Assembly: GCA_015222985.1 (NCBI GenBank)
Contig: JADFWI010000487.1
Span: 1 to 6,459, forward strand
Direction: 5' to 3'
DNA: 6,459 bases
From: Pseudomonadota bacterium
GTDB lineage: Bacteria > Desulfobacterota > Desulfobacteria > Desulfobacterales > C00003060
Below the pieces are notes generated by a model, which had not been told where the DNA came from, ran no database searches, and worked only from the letters and a program-made list of their open reading frames with translations. The stretch's first letter is position 1, and each line of letters starts with the position of its first letter. The translations under genes were made by a program, and so were the position numbers. This document shows, in pieces, positions 1-6,459 of this stretch.

Positions 1-1
1 C

Positions 2-88
2 CACGTCATCGCCATTGGGTGCGAGGAAAAACTTCCAGAGATTATAGAACGGGCAGGGTTGCTGCCGCGACCGGACATATCATCATGA
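2..88 (+). CDS. C-terminal end of an unidentified upstream protein (5' truncated by window)
   Basis: An open frame enters from the left edge (base 1 is the last base of a split codon) and runs 28 codons to a TGA at 86-88. It starts HVIAIGCEEKLPEII and ends LLPRPDISS. The composition looks like real protein: a hydrophobic beta-like start, an amphipathic helix and a polar tail. The stop overlaps an ATG at 85 as ATGA, a common junction between co-translated genes, and glk follows on the same strand, so this is probably an upstream operon member. I do not recognise the family from so short a tail. A chance open frame of this length cannot be excluded. Confidence 0.5.
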   Translation, partial: HVIAIGCEEKLPEIIERAGLLPRPDISS

Positions 89-99
89 CAACTTATCCT

Positions 100-104
100 G
101 AGGG
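100..104 (+). promoter_or_regulatory. Ribosome binding site of glk (decides the start)
   Basis: GAGGG lies 7 bases upstream of the ATG at 112, ideal Shine-Dalgarno spacing. The in-frame ATG at 85 has no comparable purine-rich motif in front of it, only CGGACATATCATC. This favours 112, which also places the conserved phosphate-binding motif at the usual distance from the N-terminus. Confidence 0.6.
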
Positions 105-111
105 TCTAACC

Positions 112-1083
112 ATGGTTCTGGCAGGCGATATTGGCGGGACCAAGACAAATCTGGGCCTCTTTTCTAAGGGGAAAAGACGTCCTCTGCTAAAAGCAATTGA
201 GACCTATCCCAGCCGAAAAGCGCTCAATCTAGAGCAAATCATTGAACAGTTTCTTGCAAAACATCCGGTTTCCATCAGCAGTGCATGCCTTGGTATTGCC
301 GGCCCTGTAGAAAACGGACTCTGCAAGACCACCAACTTGCCATGGACTGTCTCTGAAAGAAAAATCAAAAACCGCTTTGGCTGGGACAAAGTGCGCCTTA
401 TCAACGACCTGGCTGCCACTGCTTGGGCTGTTCCTGTTCTGACTAAAAGTGAGTTCGTTGCACTGAATCGACAAAGGCCGGCAAGAGGCGGGAATCTGGG
501 GCTCATTGCACCCGGCACGGGCCTTGGTATGGCGCTGCTGGTTTCAAAAGACGGACAATATATTCCCATTCCTTCCGAGGGGGGCCACAGCGATTTTGCC
601 CCCCAGAGTGAATCTGAGCTGGCCTTGTGGCAATATCTCAACCAGCGTGTTGGTCACGTGAGTGTAGAAAGGGTTTTGTCAGGCCCCGGGCTGTTCATTA
701 TTTACTGCTGGCTGAAATATACCGGTCAGGGTGAGGAGCCTGCATGGCTGGCCGAAAAGATGAACGAGAACGATCCATCAAAGGTCATCGCCGAAGCGGC
801 CCTTGTGGATGAGCAGCCTTTGTGCGTGAAGACTCTGAATCTTTTCGTGTCAATATTTGGGGCTGCGGCAGGAAACCTGGCGTTAACAGGGCTCACAACA
901 GGAGGCGTTTACCTGGGAGGTGGAATACCGCCGAAGATCTTGCCCAAACTCAAGGAAGACGTTTTCATGAAGGCATTTACGAACAAGGGGAGATTTAGAG
1001 GACTACTCGGGCAAATCCCCGTTCGAGTCATCATGAACGACAAGGCGGCCTTACTGGGGGCAGCATGTTGTGCCTTTGAATAG
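112..1083 (+). CDS. glk: Glucokinase (Glk family, ATP-dependent)
   Basis: Cytoplasmic enzyme that phosphorylates glucose to glucose 6-phosphate with ATP, feeding glycolysis and the pentose phosphate route. The 323-residue product matches the length of E. coli Glk (about 321). Visible motifs: N-terminal phosphate loop DIGGTKT (residues 6-12), LGIAGPVENG (about 60-69), LINDLAATAWAVP containing N98 and D99, APGTGLG (133-139), EGGHSDFAP with E156 and H159, VERVLSGPGL with E186, and the C-terminal glycine-rich LGGGIPPKI. N98, D99, E156, H159 and E186 correspond to the glucose-binding residues of the E. coli enzyme. This is the Glk (PF02685) type rather than a ROK kinase, because the ROK zinc-binding cysteine motif is absent. 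The start at 112 is chosen from its ribosome binding site; an ATG at 85, overlapping the upstream stop, would add nine residues. The gene is convergent with the radical SAM gene. No truncation is seen. Confidence 0.93.
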   Translation: MVLAGDIGGTKTNLGLFSKGKRRPLLKAIETYPSRKALNLEQIIEQFLAKHPVSISSACLGIAGPVENGLCKTTNLPWTVSERKIKNRFGWDKVRLINDLAATAWAVPVLTKSEFVALNRQRPARGGNLGLIAPGTGLGMALLVSKDGQYIPIPSEGGHSDFAPQSESELALWQYLNQRVGHVSVERVLSGPGLFIIYCWLKYTGQGEEPAWLAEKMNENDPSKVIAEAALVDEQPLCVKTLNLFVSIFGAAAGNLALTGLTTGGVYLGGGIPPKILPKLKEDVFMKAFTNKGRFRGLLGQIPVRVIMNDKAALLGAACCAFE

Positions 1084-1114
1084 CAGGTCAGAAAATGTGC
1101 AGTATTCGATCGAC

Positions 1115-1990
1115 CTACTGTGTCCCAACAAAAAACGGCCGAAAGCAAGACTCATCCCACTCTGATGCCTGTGTGATCTGATCCAGCAAGCGCGGTTTGT
1201 CCTCGGGAAGGCTGCCGTAAAGGTTGATGTAATTCGTGTAGTGATCACTGGTCAGGGTCGTGGCAATGGTGAGTCCTTCAAGAAGGGCCTTTGTTTCCTC
1301 CAAGACCCCGTGAGGGGTGAGCATTTCAAATCGTCCTGCCTGAACGTCTTCCAAAAGGGGTGTGTTGGTCTTCGGGACAAAGGTCCGTAACCGCAAAAAA
1401 TCGGGCGCGATTTCATTGATCACCCGAGCCGTTTCTTCGGCATGCTCACGGGTCCTTTCCCTCCCCCCGATGCCCAAAATCACGTACAGGCTCAGCTCAA
1501 TGCCCGCGGCCATGACCCACCTGCCTGCCTCGATTTGCTGCCGGGCATGGGTTCCCTTGCGTATACGCCTTAGGACTACGTCGTCGCCCGATTCGATCCC
1601 GACGTGAATGCGCCCGAGGCCTGCTTTGGCCAATCGCTCAAGTTGTATCGGCCCTTTCTTGTGGATAAACTGCGACGATCCGTATACGGTAATGCGGTCA
1701 ATAGTGGGAAAAGTCATCTTGGCAAAAGAGCATACCTCAGCCAAATCCTCTGTCTTCATGGCAATGGTATTTCCGGCAGGAAGAAACATGGTCCGCACGT
1801 GAGGACCGTAGATTTTTTTTGCTTCCACCATGTCCTCCTTGATATCATCAACGGGACGCACACGGTAGCTGGGGCCGTCCTTGTAGACCATGCAGAAAGT
1901 GCATCGGTTGTGAGGACATCCGATGGTGGCCTGGATCAAGAGCGAGTCAGCCTCGCTGGGCGGGCGGTATATGGGTCCTTCATAGCGCAT
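1115..1990 (-). CDS. Radical SAM protein with CX4CX2C cluster motif, substrate unknown
   Basis: A 291-residue radical SAM enzyme, expected to cleave S-adenosylmethionine at a [4Fe-4S] cluster in the cytoplasm; its substrate cannot be deduced. The cluster motif is GCPHNRCTFC, with C25, C30 and C33, giving CX4CX2C spacing instead of the classical CX3CX2C. Further hallmarks are FLPAGNT (69-75), the GIESGDD strand (131-137), ILGIGG (171-176) and a C-terminal stretch with SDHYTNYINLYGSLPEDK (248-265). This pattern resembles a widespread, mostly uncharacterised group of stand-alone radical SAM proteins (COG1032-like, often labelled coproporphyrinogen-oxidase-like Fe-S oxidoreductases). There is no B12-binding domain, TRAM domain or extra cysteine-rich C-terminal domain, so it is neither a methylthiotransferase nor a SPASM protein. 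The ATG at 1990 has AGGG five bases upstream. It is transcribed divergently from ispG and appears monocistronic here. The radical SAM assignment is firm; the substrate is unknown. Confidence 0.88.
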   Translation of the reverse strand: MRYEGPIYRPPSEADSLLIQATIGCPHNRCTFCMVYKDGPSYRVRPVDDIKEDMVEAKKIYGPHVRTMFLPAGNTIAMKTEDLAEVCSFAKMTFPTIDRITVYGSSQFIHKKGPIQLERLAKAGLGRIHVGIESGDDVVLRRIRKGTHARQQIEAGRWVMAAGIELSLYVILGIGGRERTREHAEETARVINEIAPDFLRLRTFVPKTNTPLLEDVQAGRFEMLTPHGVLEETKALLEGLTIATTLTSDHYTNYINLYGSLPEDKPRLLDQITQASEWDESCFRPFFVGTQ

Positions 1991-2005
1991 AGAAGCCCTG
2001 ATTTT

Positions 2006-2021
2006 CCTTGAACAAGCAAGG
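2006..2021. repeat. Short inverted repeat in the divergent promoter region
   Basis: CCTTG (2006-2010) and CAAGG (2017-2021) form a perfect 5-bp inverted repeat around a 6-base spacer. It overlaps the -35-like sequence TTGAAC proposed for ispG. It could be a small operator between the two divergent genes, but a 5-bp arm arises easily by chance, so this is only a candidate. Confidence 0.2.
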
Positions 2022-2036
2022 CGTGTCTGATAATTT
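2008..2036 (+). promoter_or_regulatory. Candidate sigma70-type promoter for the ispG-proS-rel operon
   Basis: TTGAAC (2008-2013) resembles a -35 box. Downstream, TAATTT (2031-2036) lies at 17-bp spacing, and overlapping GATAAT (2029-2034) is a better -10 match (5 of 6 to TATAAT) at a shorter 15-bp spacing. Transcription would start near 2041-2043, giving a leader of about 36 bases before ispG. This is the only substantial non-coding gap upstream of the operon, so a promoter is expected here, but the match is imperfect. On the opposite strand TAAAAT (complement of 2033-2038) could serve as a -10 for the radical SAM gene, with no convincing -35. Confidence 0.3.
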
Positions 2037-2078
2037 TATGTTTTCTGAACAATTACCCCTTTTCCAACTATAGAACAC

Positions 2079-3149
2079 ATGTCATTCATTGCAAGGCGCA
2101 AACAAACTCGGCAGATATCAATCGGCGGCGTGAAGGTCGGAGGTGGCGCTCCGATTACTGTCCAATCCATGACCAACACCTTCACGCACGACATCGGCGC
2201 CACTGTGGAGCAAATTCATCGCTTGGAGGCTGCAGGCTGTGAGCTTGTGCGGGTGGCAGTGCCGGATGCTGCGGCCGTTGAGGCTATTTCCTCCATAAAA
2301 GAGCAGATCTCAATTCCCCTCATTGCCGATATTCATTTTGATTACCGGTTGGCCCTGGGGGCTGTGAGGGCCGGAGCCGATGCCCTCCGGATCAACCCGG
2401 GAAACATTGGCGGGGCCAAGAAGGTCAAGGCCGTGGCCAAACTGGCCTTAGAGCGGGGCATTGCCATTCGCATAGGGGTTAATGCGGGTTCACTTGAAAA
2501 AGAGATCCTGAAGAGATACGGCTCTGCCACACCCGAGGCCATGGTTGAAAGCGCCTTGCGCCATATTGAACTTTTAGAGTCTTTTGACTTCCACGACATC
2601 AAGCTCTCTATTAAGGCATCGGACGTAGCCCGTACTGTGGAAGCTTACAGGCTTGCCGCATCCAAGACCGATTTTCCCCTTCACGTGGGCGTGACCGAGG
2701 CCGGCACTCTGGTCTCAGGCACAGTGAAATCGGCCCTGGGCATTGGTATTTTGCTTGCCGACGGCATAGGAGACACCATTCGTGTTTCCCTCACACGAGA
2801 TCCGGTCGACGAAGTCCGGGTAGGATTTGAGATCCTAAAGGCGTTGAAGATAAGACAACGCGGACCGGACATAATTTCGTGTCCCACCTGCGGCAGATGT
2901 GAAATCGACCTGGTGGATGTGGTGGAACGGGTGGAATCGGCCCTGATCACGAAAACCACGCCGGTACAGCTTGCCATCATGGGATGTGTGGTGAACGGAC
3001 CGGGGGAGGCGCGAGAGGCAGACATCGGCATCGCCGGGGGCAAGGGACACGGAGTTCTGTTCAAGAAAGGCAAAGTGGTGCGCAAAGTGCCGGAAGATAG
3101 ACTCGTTGAGACCCTCCTTGAAGAAGTGGAGAAATGCGAAAAGACATGA
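2079..3149 (+). CDS. ispG: 4-hydroxy-3-methylbut-2-en-1-yl diphosphate synthase (IspG/GcpE)
   Basis: Penultimate enzyme of the MEP (non-mevalonate) isoprenoid pathway. It reductively converts 2-C-methyl-D-erythritol 2,4-cyclodiphosphate to HMBPP, using a [4Fe-4S] cluster and an electron donor (flavodoxin or ferredoxin). The 356-residue product is close to the E. coli protein (372) and is the short two-domain bacterial form without the plant-type insertion. The N-terminal TIM-barrel domain shows APITVQSMTNT (24-34), LIADIHFDYRLAL (81-93), LRINPGNIG (103-111) and HVGVTEAG (202-209). The C-terminal cluster domain has SCPTCGRC (C268, C271) and MGCVVNGPGE (C303, E310), the three cysteines and one glutamate expected to hold the cluster. 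The ATG at 2079 lacks a clear Shine-Dalgarno sequence, but its N-terminus (RRKQTRQISIGGVKVGGG) fits the family. The stop overlaps the proS start as ATGA, so it is the first gene of an operon. Confidence 0.96.
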   Translation: MSFIARRKQTRQISIGGVKVGGGAPITVQSMTNTFTHDIGATVEQIHRLEAAGCELVRVAVPDAAAVEAISSIKEQISIPLIADIHFDYRLALGAVRAGADALRINPGNIGGAKKVKAVAKLALERGIAIRIGVNAGSLEKEILKRYGSATPEAMVESALRHIELLESFDFHDIKLSIKASDVARTVEAYRLAASKTDFPLHVGVTEAGTLVSGTVKSALGIGILLADGIGDTIRVSLTRDPVDEVRVGFEILKALKIRQRGPDIISCPTCGRCEIDLVDVVERVESALITKTTPVQLAIMGCVVNGPGEAREADIGIAGGKGHGVLFKKGKVVRKVPEDRLVETLLEEVEKCEKT

Positions 3150-4660
3150 AAGCAGAAAAGACAGCAATTACGCCGACACGTCACGAAGACTACCCGGAAT
3201 GGTATCAGCAAGTGGTCAAGGTATCGGATCTGGCTGAAAACTCGCCGGTGAGAGGATGCATGGTCATCAAGCCATGGGGCTATGCCCTTTGGGAAAATAT
3301 AAGAAATGTTCTCGATGACATGTTCAGAGAAACAGGGGTCAAGAACGCCTATTTTCCCCTTTTCATACCAAAGCGGTTCCTTGAAAAAGAAGCAGAACAC
3401 GTGGAGGGGTTTGCCAAGGAATGCGCTGTTGTCACCCATCACCGTTTGGAAGAAGGCGAAGATGGGAGCCTTGTCCCGGCAGGACCGCTAGAGGAGCCTC
3501 TGGTGGTAAGGCCTACATCAGAGACGATTATTGGGGAGTCTTTTTCAAGGTGGGTAACCAGCTACCGGGATCTCCCGCTTCTCATCAATCAGTGGTGCAA
3601 CGTGGTGAGGTGGGAAATGAGGACTCGCATCTTCTTAAGAACGACTGAGTTCCTCTGGCAAGAAGGGCACACGGCCCATGCCGGCCGGGAAGAGGCCATG
3701 GAGAGAACCCGGCAGATGCTTGATATCTATGCAAGGCTTGCTCAAGACTATCTTGCCATCCCTGTAGTCAGTGGCGAGAAAACCGCTGCCGAGCGGTTTC
3801 CCGGGGCGGTCAATACGTATTGTGTGGAGGCCATGATGCAGGACCGAAAGGCCCTTCAGGCAGGGACTTCTCATTTTCTGGGACAAAACTTTGCAAGGGC
3901 CTCTGAGATCAAGTACCAGTCAGCGCGAGAAAAGGAAGAATATGCATGGACCACATCCTGGGGGGTTTCCACGCGTCTGATCGGCGCTATTATCATGGCA
4001 CACGGCGATGACAACGGTCTTGTTCTGCCACCCATGATCGCGTCGTCTCATGTGGTTCTCATGCCAATTGTCAAGAAAGCCAAGGACAGAAATCTTGTTA
4101 TGGACTACACCCATGCCCTGGCCCTGGAGTTGAGAGAACTGAGGTACCACCAGCGCAAAATCTCGGTGGAGATCGATGACAGGGAAACAGGAGCAAAGGG
4201 GTGGGATTGGATCAAGAAAGGAATACCGTTGCGCGTGGAGATAGGGCCAAGGGATATTGCCCAGGACTCGGTCTTTGTTGGCCGAAGGGACCGTGGCCTC
4301 AGAGACAAGGAATCGATCCGGCGTGATGAGTTTGTGAAGACTATCGTCCCCGTGTTGGACGACATCCAAAAGAACCTCTTTGATCGAGCCTTGCGATTCA
4401 GGAATGAGAACACAGTAAATATTGATTCCAAAGATGATTTCTATGCTTTTTTCACACCTGAGAATCCGGCAACACCTGAAATCCATGGGGGTTTTGCCCT
4501 TGCTCATTGGTGTGGAGATCAAGGCTGCGAGGAAAGGATCAAGGAGGATCTCAGTGTCACCATTCGATGCATCCCCTTTTCGGACAATACCGAGCCCGGA
4601 ACCTGCATTGTCTGTGGCGCTAACAGCAGTATCCCCGTGGTCTTTGCCAAGGCCTATTAA
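3146..4660 (+). CDS. proS: Prolyl-tRNA synthetase, type 3 (archaeal/eukaryotic-like, zinc-containing)
   Basis: Class II aminoacyl-tRNA synthetase that attaches proline to tRNA-Pro in the cytoplasm; 504 residues. The catalytic domain shows SPVRGCMVIKPWGYALWENI (33-52), RPTSE (122-126), motif 2 within TRIFLRTTEFLWQEGHTAH (160-178), WTTSWGVSTR (268-277) and motif 3 within GDDNGLVLPP (287-296). An anticodon-binding domain covers about 300-410. The C-terminal domain has C456-x4-C461 and C487-x2-C490, the expected zinc site, and the protein ends in AKAY, the family's conserved terminal tyrosine. Only about 90 residues separate motif 2 from WTTSW, so the large editing insertion (INS) of the E. coli type is absent. 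The start at 3146 overlaps the ispG stop (ATGA) and gives the family-like N-terminus MKAEKTAITP. An in-frame ATG at 3134 would add four residues, but its GGAG is only 2 bases upstream. rel follows 3 bases after the stop. Confidence 0.95.
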   Translation: MKAEKTAITPTRHEDYPEWYQQVVKVSDLAENSPVRGCMVIKPWGYALWENIRNVLDDMFRETGVKNAYFPLFIPKRFLEKEAEHVEGFAKECAVVTHHRLEEGEDGSLVPAGPLEEPLVVRPTSETIIGESFSRWVTSYRDLPLLINQWCNVVRWEMRTRIFLRTTEFLWQEGHTAHAGREEAMERTRQMLDIYARLAQDYLAIPVVSGEKTAAERFPGAVNTYCVEAMMQDRKALQAGTSHFLGQNFARASEIKYQSAREKEEYAWTTSWGVSTRLIGAIIMAHGDDNGLVLPPMIASSHVVLMPIVKKAKDRNLVMDYTHALALELRELRYHQRKISVEIDDRETGAKGWDWIKKGIPLRVEIGPRDIAQDSVFVGRRDRGLRDKESIRRDEFVKTIVPVLDDIQKNLFDRALRFRNENTVNIDSKDDFYAFFTPENPATPEIHGGFALAHWCGDQGCEERIKEDLSVTIRCIPFSDNTEPGTCIVCGANSSIPVVFAKAY

Positions 4661-4663
4661 ATT

Positions 4664-6459
4664 ATGATTCGTATCACCGACATCATGGACCGCATCAGCG
4701 CCTACCACCCGGAAGCAAATTTGGATTTGGTGGAACGTGCCTATGTCTATTCGGCCCGTATTCATGATGGCCAGGTCAGACTCTCCGGCGAACCCTATTT
4801 GTCCCATCCCCTTGAGGTGGCTGGACTGTTGACCCAACTGAAGCTGGACACAATCAGTATTGCCGCCGGGCTCCTCCATGATGTCTTAGAGGACACCGGC
4901 ACTACTGCCGAGGAACTGACAGAGATGTTTGGTCCACAGGTTACCCACATTGTGGTGGGGGTGACCAAGTTGAGTAGTCTGTCTTTCAGGAGTTCTGAAG
5001 CACGGCAGGCCGAAAGCATCCGCAAGATGATTCTGGCAATGGCCGACGACATTCGCGTTATTCTGATTAAGCTGTGTGACAGGGTCCATAATATGCGGAC
5101 ACTCCAGTTCCAAAAGGAACACAAACAGGTCAGGATAGCTCAGGAAACCTTTGACATTTATGCCCCCATCGCAAATCGTCTGGGCATCTACTGGATCAAA
5201 AATGAACTTGAGGACATCTCGTTCCTGTACCTTTTTCCCCACGAGTACCGGGAAATTGCAAACCTGGTGGACAGAAAAAAAGAGGAGCAACAAAAACACA
5301 TCGAGACAATGAAGGAAATCATCCGCAACAAGATGACCGAAGCACACCTCGACTGTGGAATTCAGGGCAGGCACAAGCATTTCTATGGAATCCACCAAAA
5401 AATGATGGCGCAACAGGTGAGCTTTGAGGATGTGTATGACATCCTTGGCTTCCGCATCATCCTTGATACTGTTCAACAATGCTACGAGGCCCTGGGGGTC
5501 ATACATTCCATATGGAAGCCCATCCCAAAACGCTTCAAGGATCACATAGGGATTCCCAAGCCCAATATGTATCAATCCCTCCACACCACAGTGATCGGCC
5601 CTTTTGGCGAGCGTGTGGAGATTCAGATCCGTACGAAGGAGATGGACCGCGTTGCCAGGGACGGCATTGCAGCCCACTGGCAGTACAAAGAGGGAGATGC
5701 CGTTGATGAACACGATGGTCGGGTGTTTGCCTGGCTCCGCAAACTTGTTGAGGAGCAGAAATACGTCAAGGATCCCGACGAATTCATGGAGGCCGTGCGG
5801 ATTGAACTCTTTCCTGACGAGGTCTATGTTTTTACTCCCCAGGGTGACGTGTTGAATTTACCAAGAGGGGCCACCCCTGTGGATTTTGCTTATGCCATCC
5901 ATTCCGAGGTGGGCAACCAGTGTATGGGCGCCAAAGTGAACGGTCGCATAGTGCCTCTGAAATATGAACTGAAGACCGGGGAAAGGGTTGAAATCACCAC
6001 ATCCACAAATCACAGGCCCAGTAAAGACTGGCTTGGCTTTATAAGAACGGCAAGGGCCCGCTCCCGGATACGCCAGCACATCAAGGCCGAGGAACAAGAG
6101 CAGAGCTTGGCGCTCGGGCGTGAAATGTGTGAAAAGGCCTTTAGGAAATACCATCTGAGCCTGAACAGGCATATCAAGTCAGGCGATATTGAAAAGGCTG
6201 TTCAGGATCTTGGCTACAAAACAGCAGATGACCTGATTGCCGGAGTAGGATACGGCAAAGTCACAGCCTTACAGGTGGTCCGGTACTTTGTCCCCAAGTC
6301 TGAACTAAAGGAGCCAAAAGAGAGTATTGTTGATAAGCTTAAAGAACGTATCCGCCGCCCAAAACCCAAGTCAGGGATCCTGGTCAAGGGCGTGGACAAC
6401 GTCCTTGTCCGCTACGGCAAGTGCTGTAGCCCTCTACCCGGCGATCCCGTTGTGGGATA
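4664..6459 (+). CDS. rel: Bifunctional (p)ppGpp synthetase/hydrolase, RelA/SpoT family (3' truncated by window)
   Basis: Makes (p)ppGpp from ATP and GDP/GTP and hydrolyses it, controlling the stringent response at the ribosome. 598 codons are visible; the frame is open at the window end, inside the C-terminal half. Hydrolase HD domain: R39, H48 (YLSHPLEVA), H72-D73, E76-D77 (LLHDVLEDT) and D139 (KLCDRVHNMRTL; the family usually has A before this D). Synthetase domain: D259 (YDILGFR), RFKD (290-293), NMYQSLHTTVIGP (301-313) and E319 (VEIQIRT), then GIAAHWQYKEG. The catalytic residues of both halves are present, and RFKD is the RxKD form typical of bifunctional enzymes rather than the ExDD form of synthetase-only RelA. 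A TGS domain spans about 386-447, and the conserved-cysteine region begins with GKCCSPLPGD (C587, C588). The C-terminal ACT domain lies beyond the window. The start is 3 bases after the proS stop, with AAGG 11 bases upstream; MIRITDIMDR is a family-like N-terminus. Could equally be named spoT or relA. Confidence 0.95.
   Translation, partial: MIRITDIMDRISAYHPEANLDLVERAYVYSARIHDGQVRLSGEPYLSHPLEVAGLLTQLKLDTISIAAGLLHDVLEDTGTTAEELTEMFGPQVTHIVVGVTKLSSLSFRSSEARQAESIRKMILAMADDIRVILIKLCDRVHNMRTLQFQKEHKQVRIAQETFDIYAPIANRLGIYWIKNELEDISFLYLFPHEYREIANLVDRKKEEQQKHIETMKEIIRNKMTEAHLDCGIQGRHKHFYGIHQKMMAQQVSFEDVYDILGFRIILDTVQQCYEALGVIHSIWKPIPKRFKDHIGIPKPNMYQSLHTTVIGPFGERVEIQIRTKEMDRVARDGIAAHWQYKEGDAVDEHDGRVFAWLRKLVEEQKYVKDPDEFMEAVRIELFPDEVYVFTPQGDVLNLPRGATPVDFAYAIHSEVGNQCMGAKVNGRIVPLKYELKTGERVEITTSTNHRPSKDWLGFIRTARARSRIRQHIKAEEQEQSLALGREMCEKAFRKYHLSLNRHIKSGDIEKAVQDLGYKTADDLIAGVGYGKVTALQVVRYFVPKSELKEPKESIVDKLKERIRRPKPKSGILVKGVDNVLVRYGKCCSPLPGDPVVG

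Noticed and set aside
1100..1120. CAGTA...TACTG inverted repeat between the convergent glk and radical SAM genes as a bidirectional terminator
   Set aside because: The stem is only 5 bp with an 11-base loop, there is no T-run downstream on the plus strand, and on the minus strand the T-run lies before the hairpin rather than after it.
1604..2011. Plus-strand open frame of 135 codons opposite the radical SAM gene
   Set aside because: It overlaps the cluster-binding region of the minus-strand gene, which carries the real motif; this frame has no recognisable family features.
2038..2073. Eleven-codon open frame (MFSEQLPLFQL) ending 5 bases before the ispG start, as a possible leader peptide
   Set aside because: It has no Shine-Dalgarno sequence, its ATG lies at or before the predicted transcription start, and it has no run of regulatory codons or attenuator hairpin. 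It is short enough to be chance.
2046..2074. TGAACA and TATAGA at 17-bp spacing as a second ispG promoter for a leaderless mRNA
   Set aside because: Transcription would start around 2080-2082, inside the ATG at 2079, so the transcript would lose the start codon that family alignment supports.
2681..3442. Minus-strand open frame of 253 codons across the ispG-proS junction
   Set aside because: Low-complexity Ser/Thr/Arg-rich translation, opposite clear catalytic motifs of ispG, with no motif of its own; a shadow frame.
3920..4879. Long minus-strand open frame of 319 codons opposite proS and the start of rel
   Set aside because: It lies antisense to two genes with strong family motifs, its translation shows no recognisable domain, and it spans the proS-rel junction, as expected for a shadow frame.
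4886..5713. Minus-strand open frame of 275 codons opposite rel
   Set aside because: It is antisense to the conserved hydrolase and synthetase domains of rel and has no recognisable protein motif of its own.

Overview
The window is a compact stretch of bacterial housekeeping chromosome with almost no non-coding DNA. It most likely comes from a Desulfobacterota-type (former Deltaproteobacteria) organism. That assignment is an inference from the style of the Rel protein and the gene order ispG-proS-rel; no rRNA or other decisive taxonomic marker is present. I see no mobile element, CRISPR array, tRNA, rRNA or phage gene, and no gene that is clearly broken.

Layout. (1) Positions 2-88 (+) hold the last 28 codons of an unidentified upstream gene. 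(2) A glucokinase gene (glk, 112-1083, +) follows closely. (3) A radical SAM protein gene (1115-1990, -) converges on glk with only 31 bases between the stop codons. (4) An 87-88 bp divergent intergenic region (1991-2078) holds weak promoter-like sequences and a short inverted repeat. (5) A rightward operon then runs to the window edge: ispG (2079-3149), proS (3146-4660) and a bifunctional (p)ppGpp synthetase/hydrolase gene of the rel/spoT family (4664 onward, cut by the window end). ispG and proS overlap by an ATGA junction, and proS and rel are separated by 3 bases, so co-transcription and translational coupling are likely.

How the genes relate. glk primes glucose for glycolysis. IspG carries out the iron-sulfur-dependent penultimate step of the MEP isoprenoid pathway. 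ProS charges tRNA-Pro, and Rel makes or degrades (p)ppGpp in response to starvation and uncharged tRNA. ProS and Rel therefore share the theme of tRNA charging status. ProS is the short archaeal/eukaryotic-like type with a C-terminal zinc domain and no editing insertion, which is the most noteworthy feature of the operon. The radical SAM protein has a CX4CX2C cluster motif instead of the classical CX3CX2C, and its substrate is unknown.

I did not find an unmistakably new biological system. The findings listed are modest.
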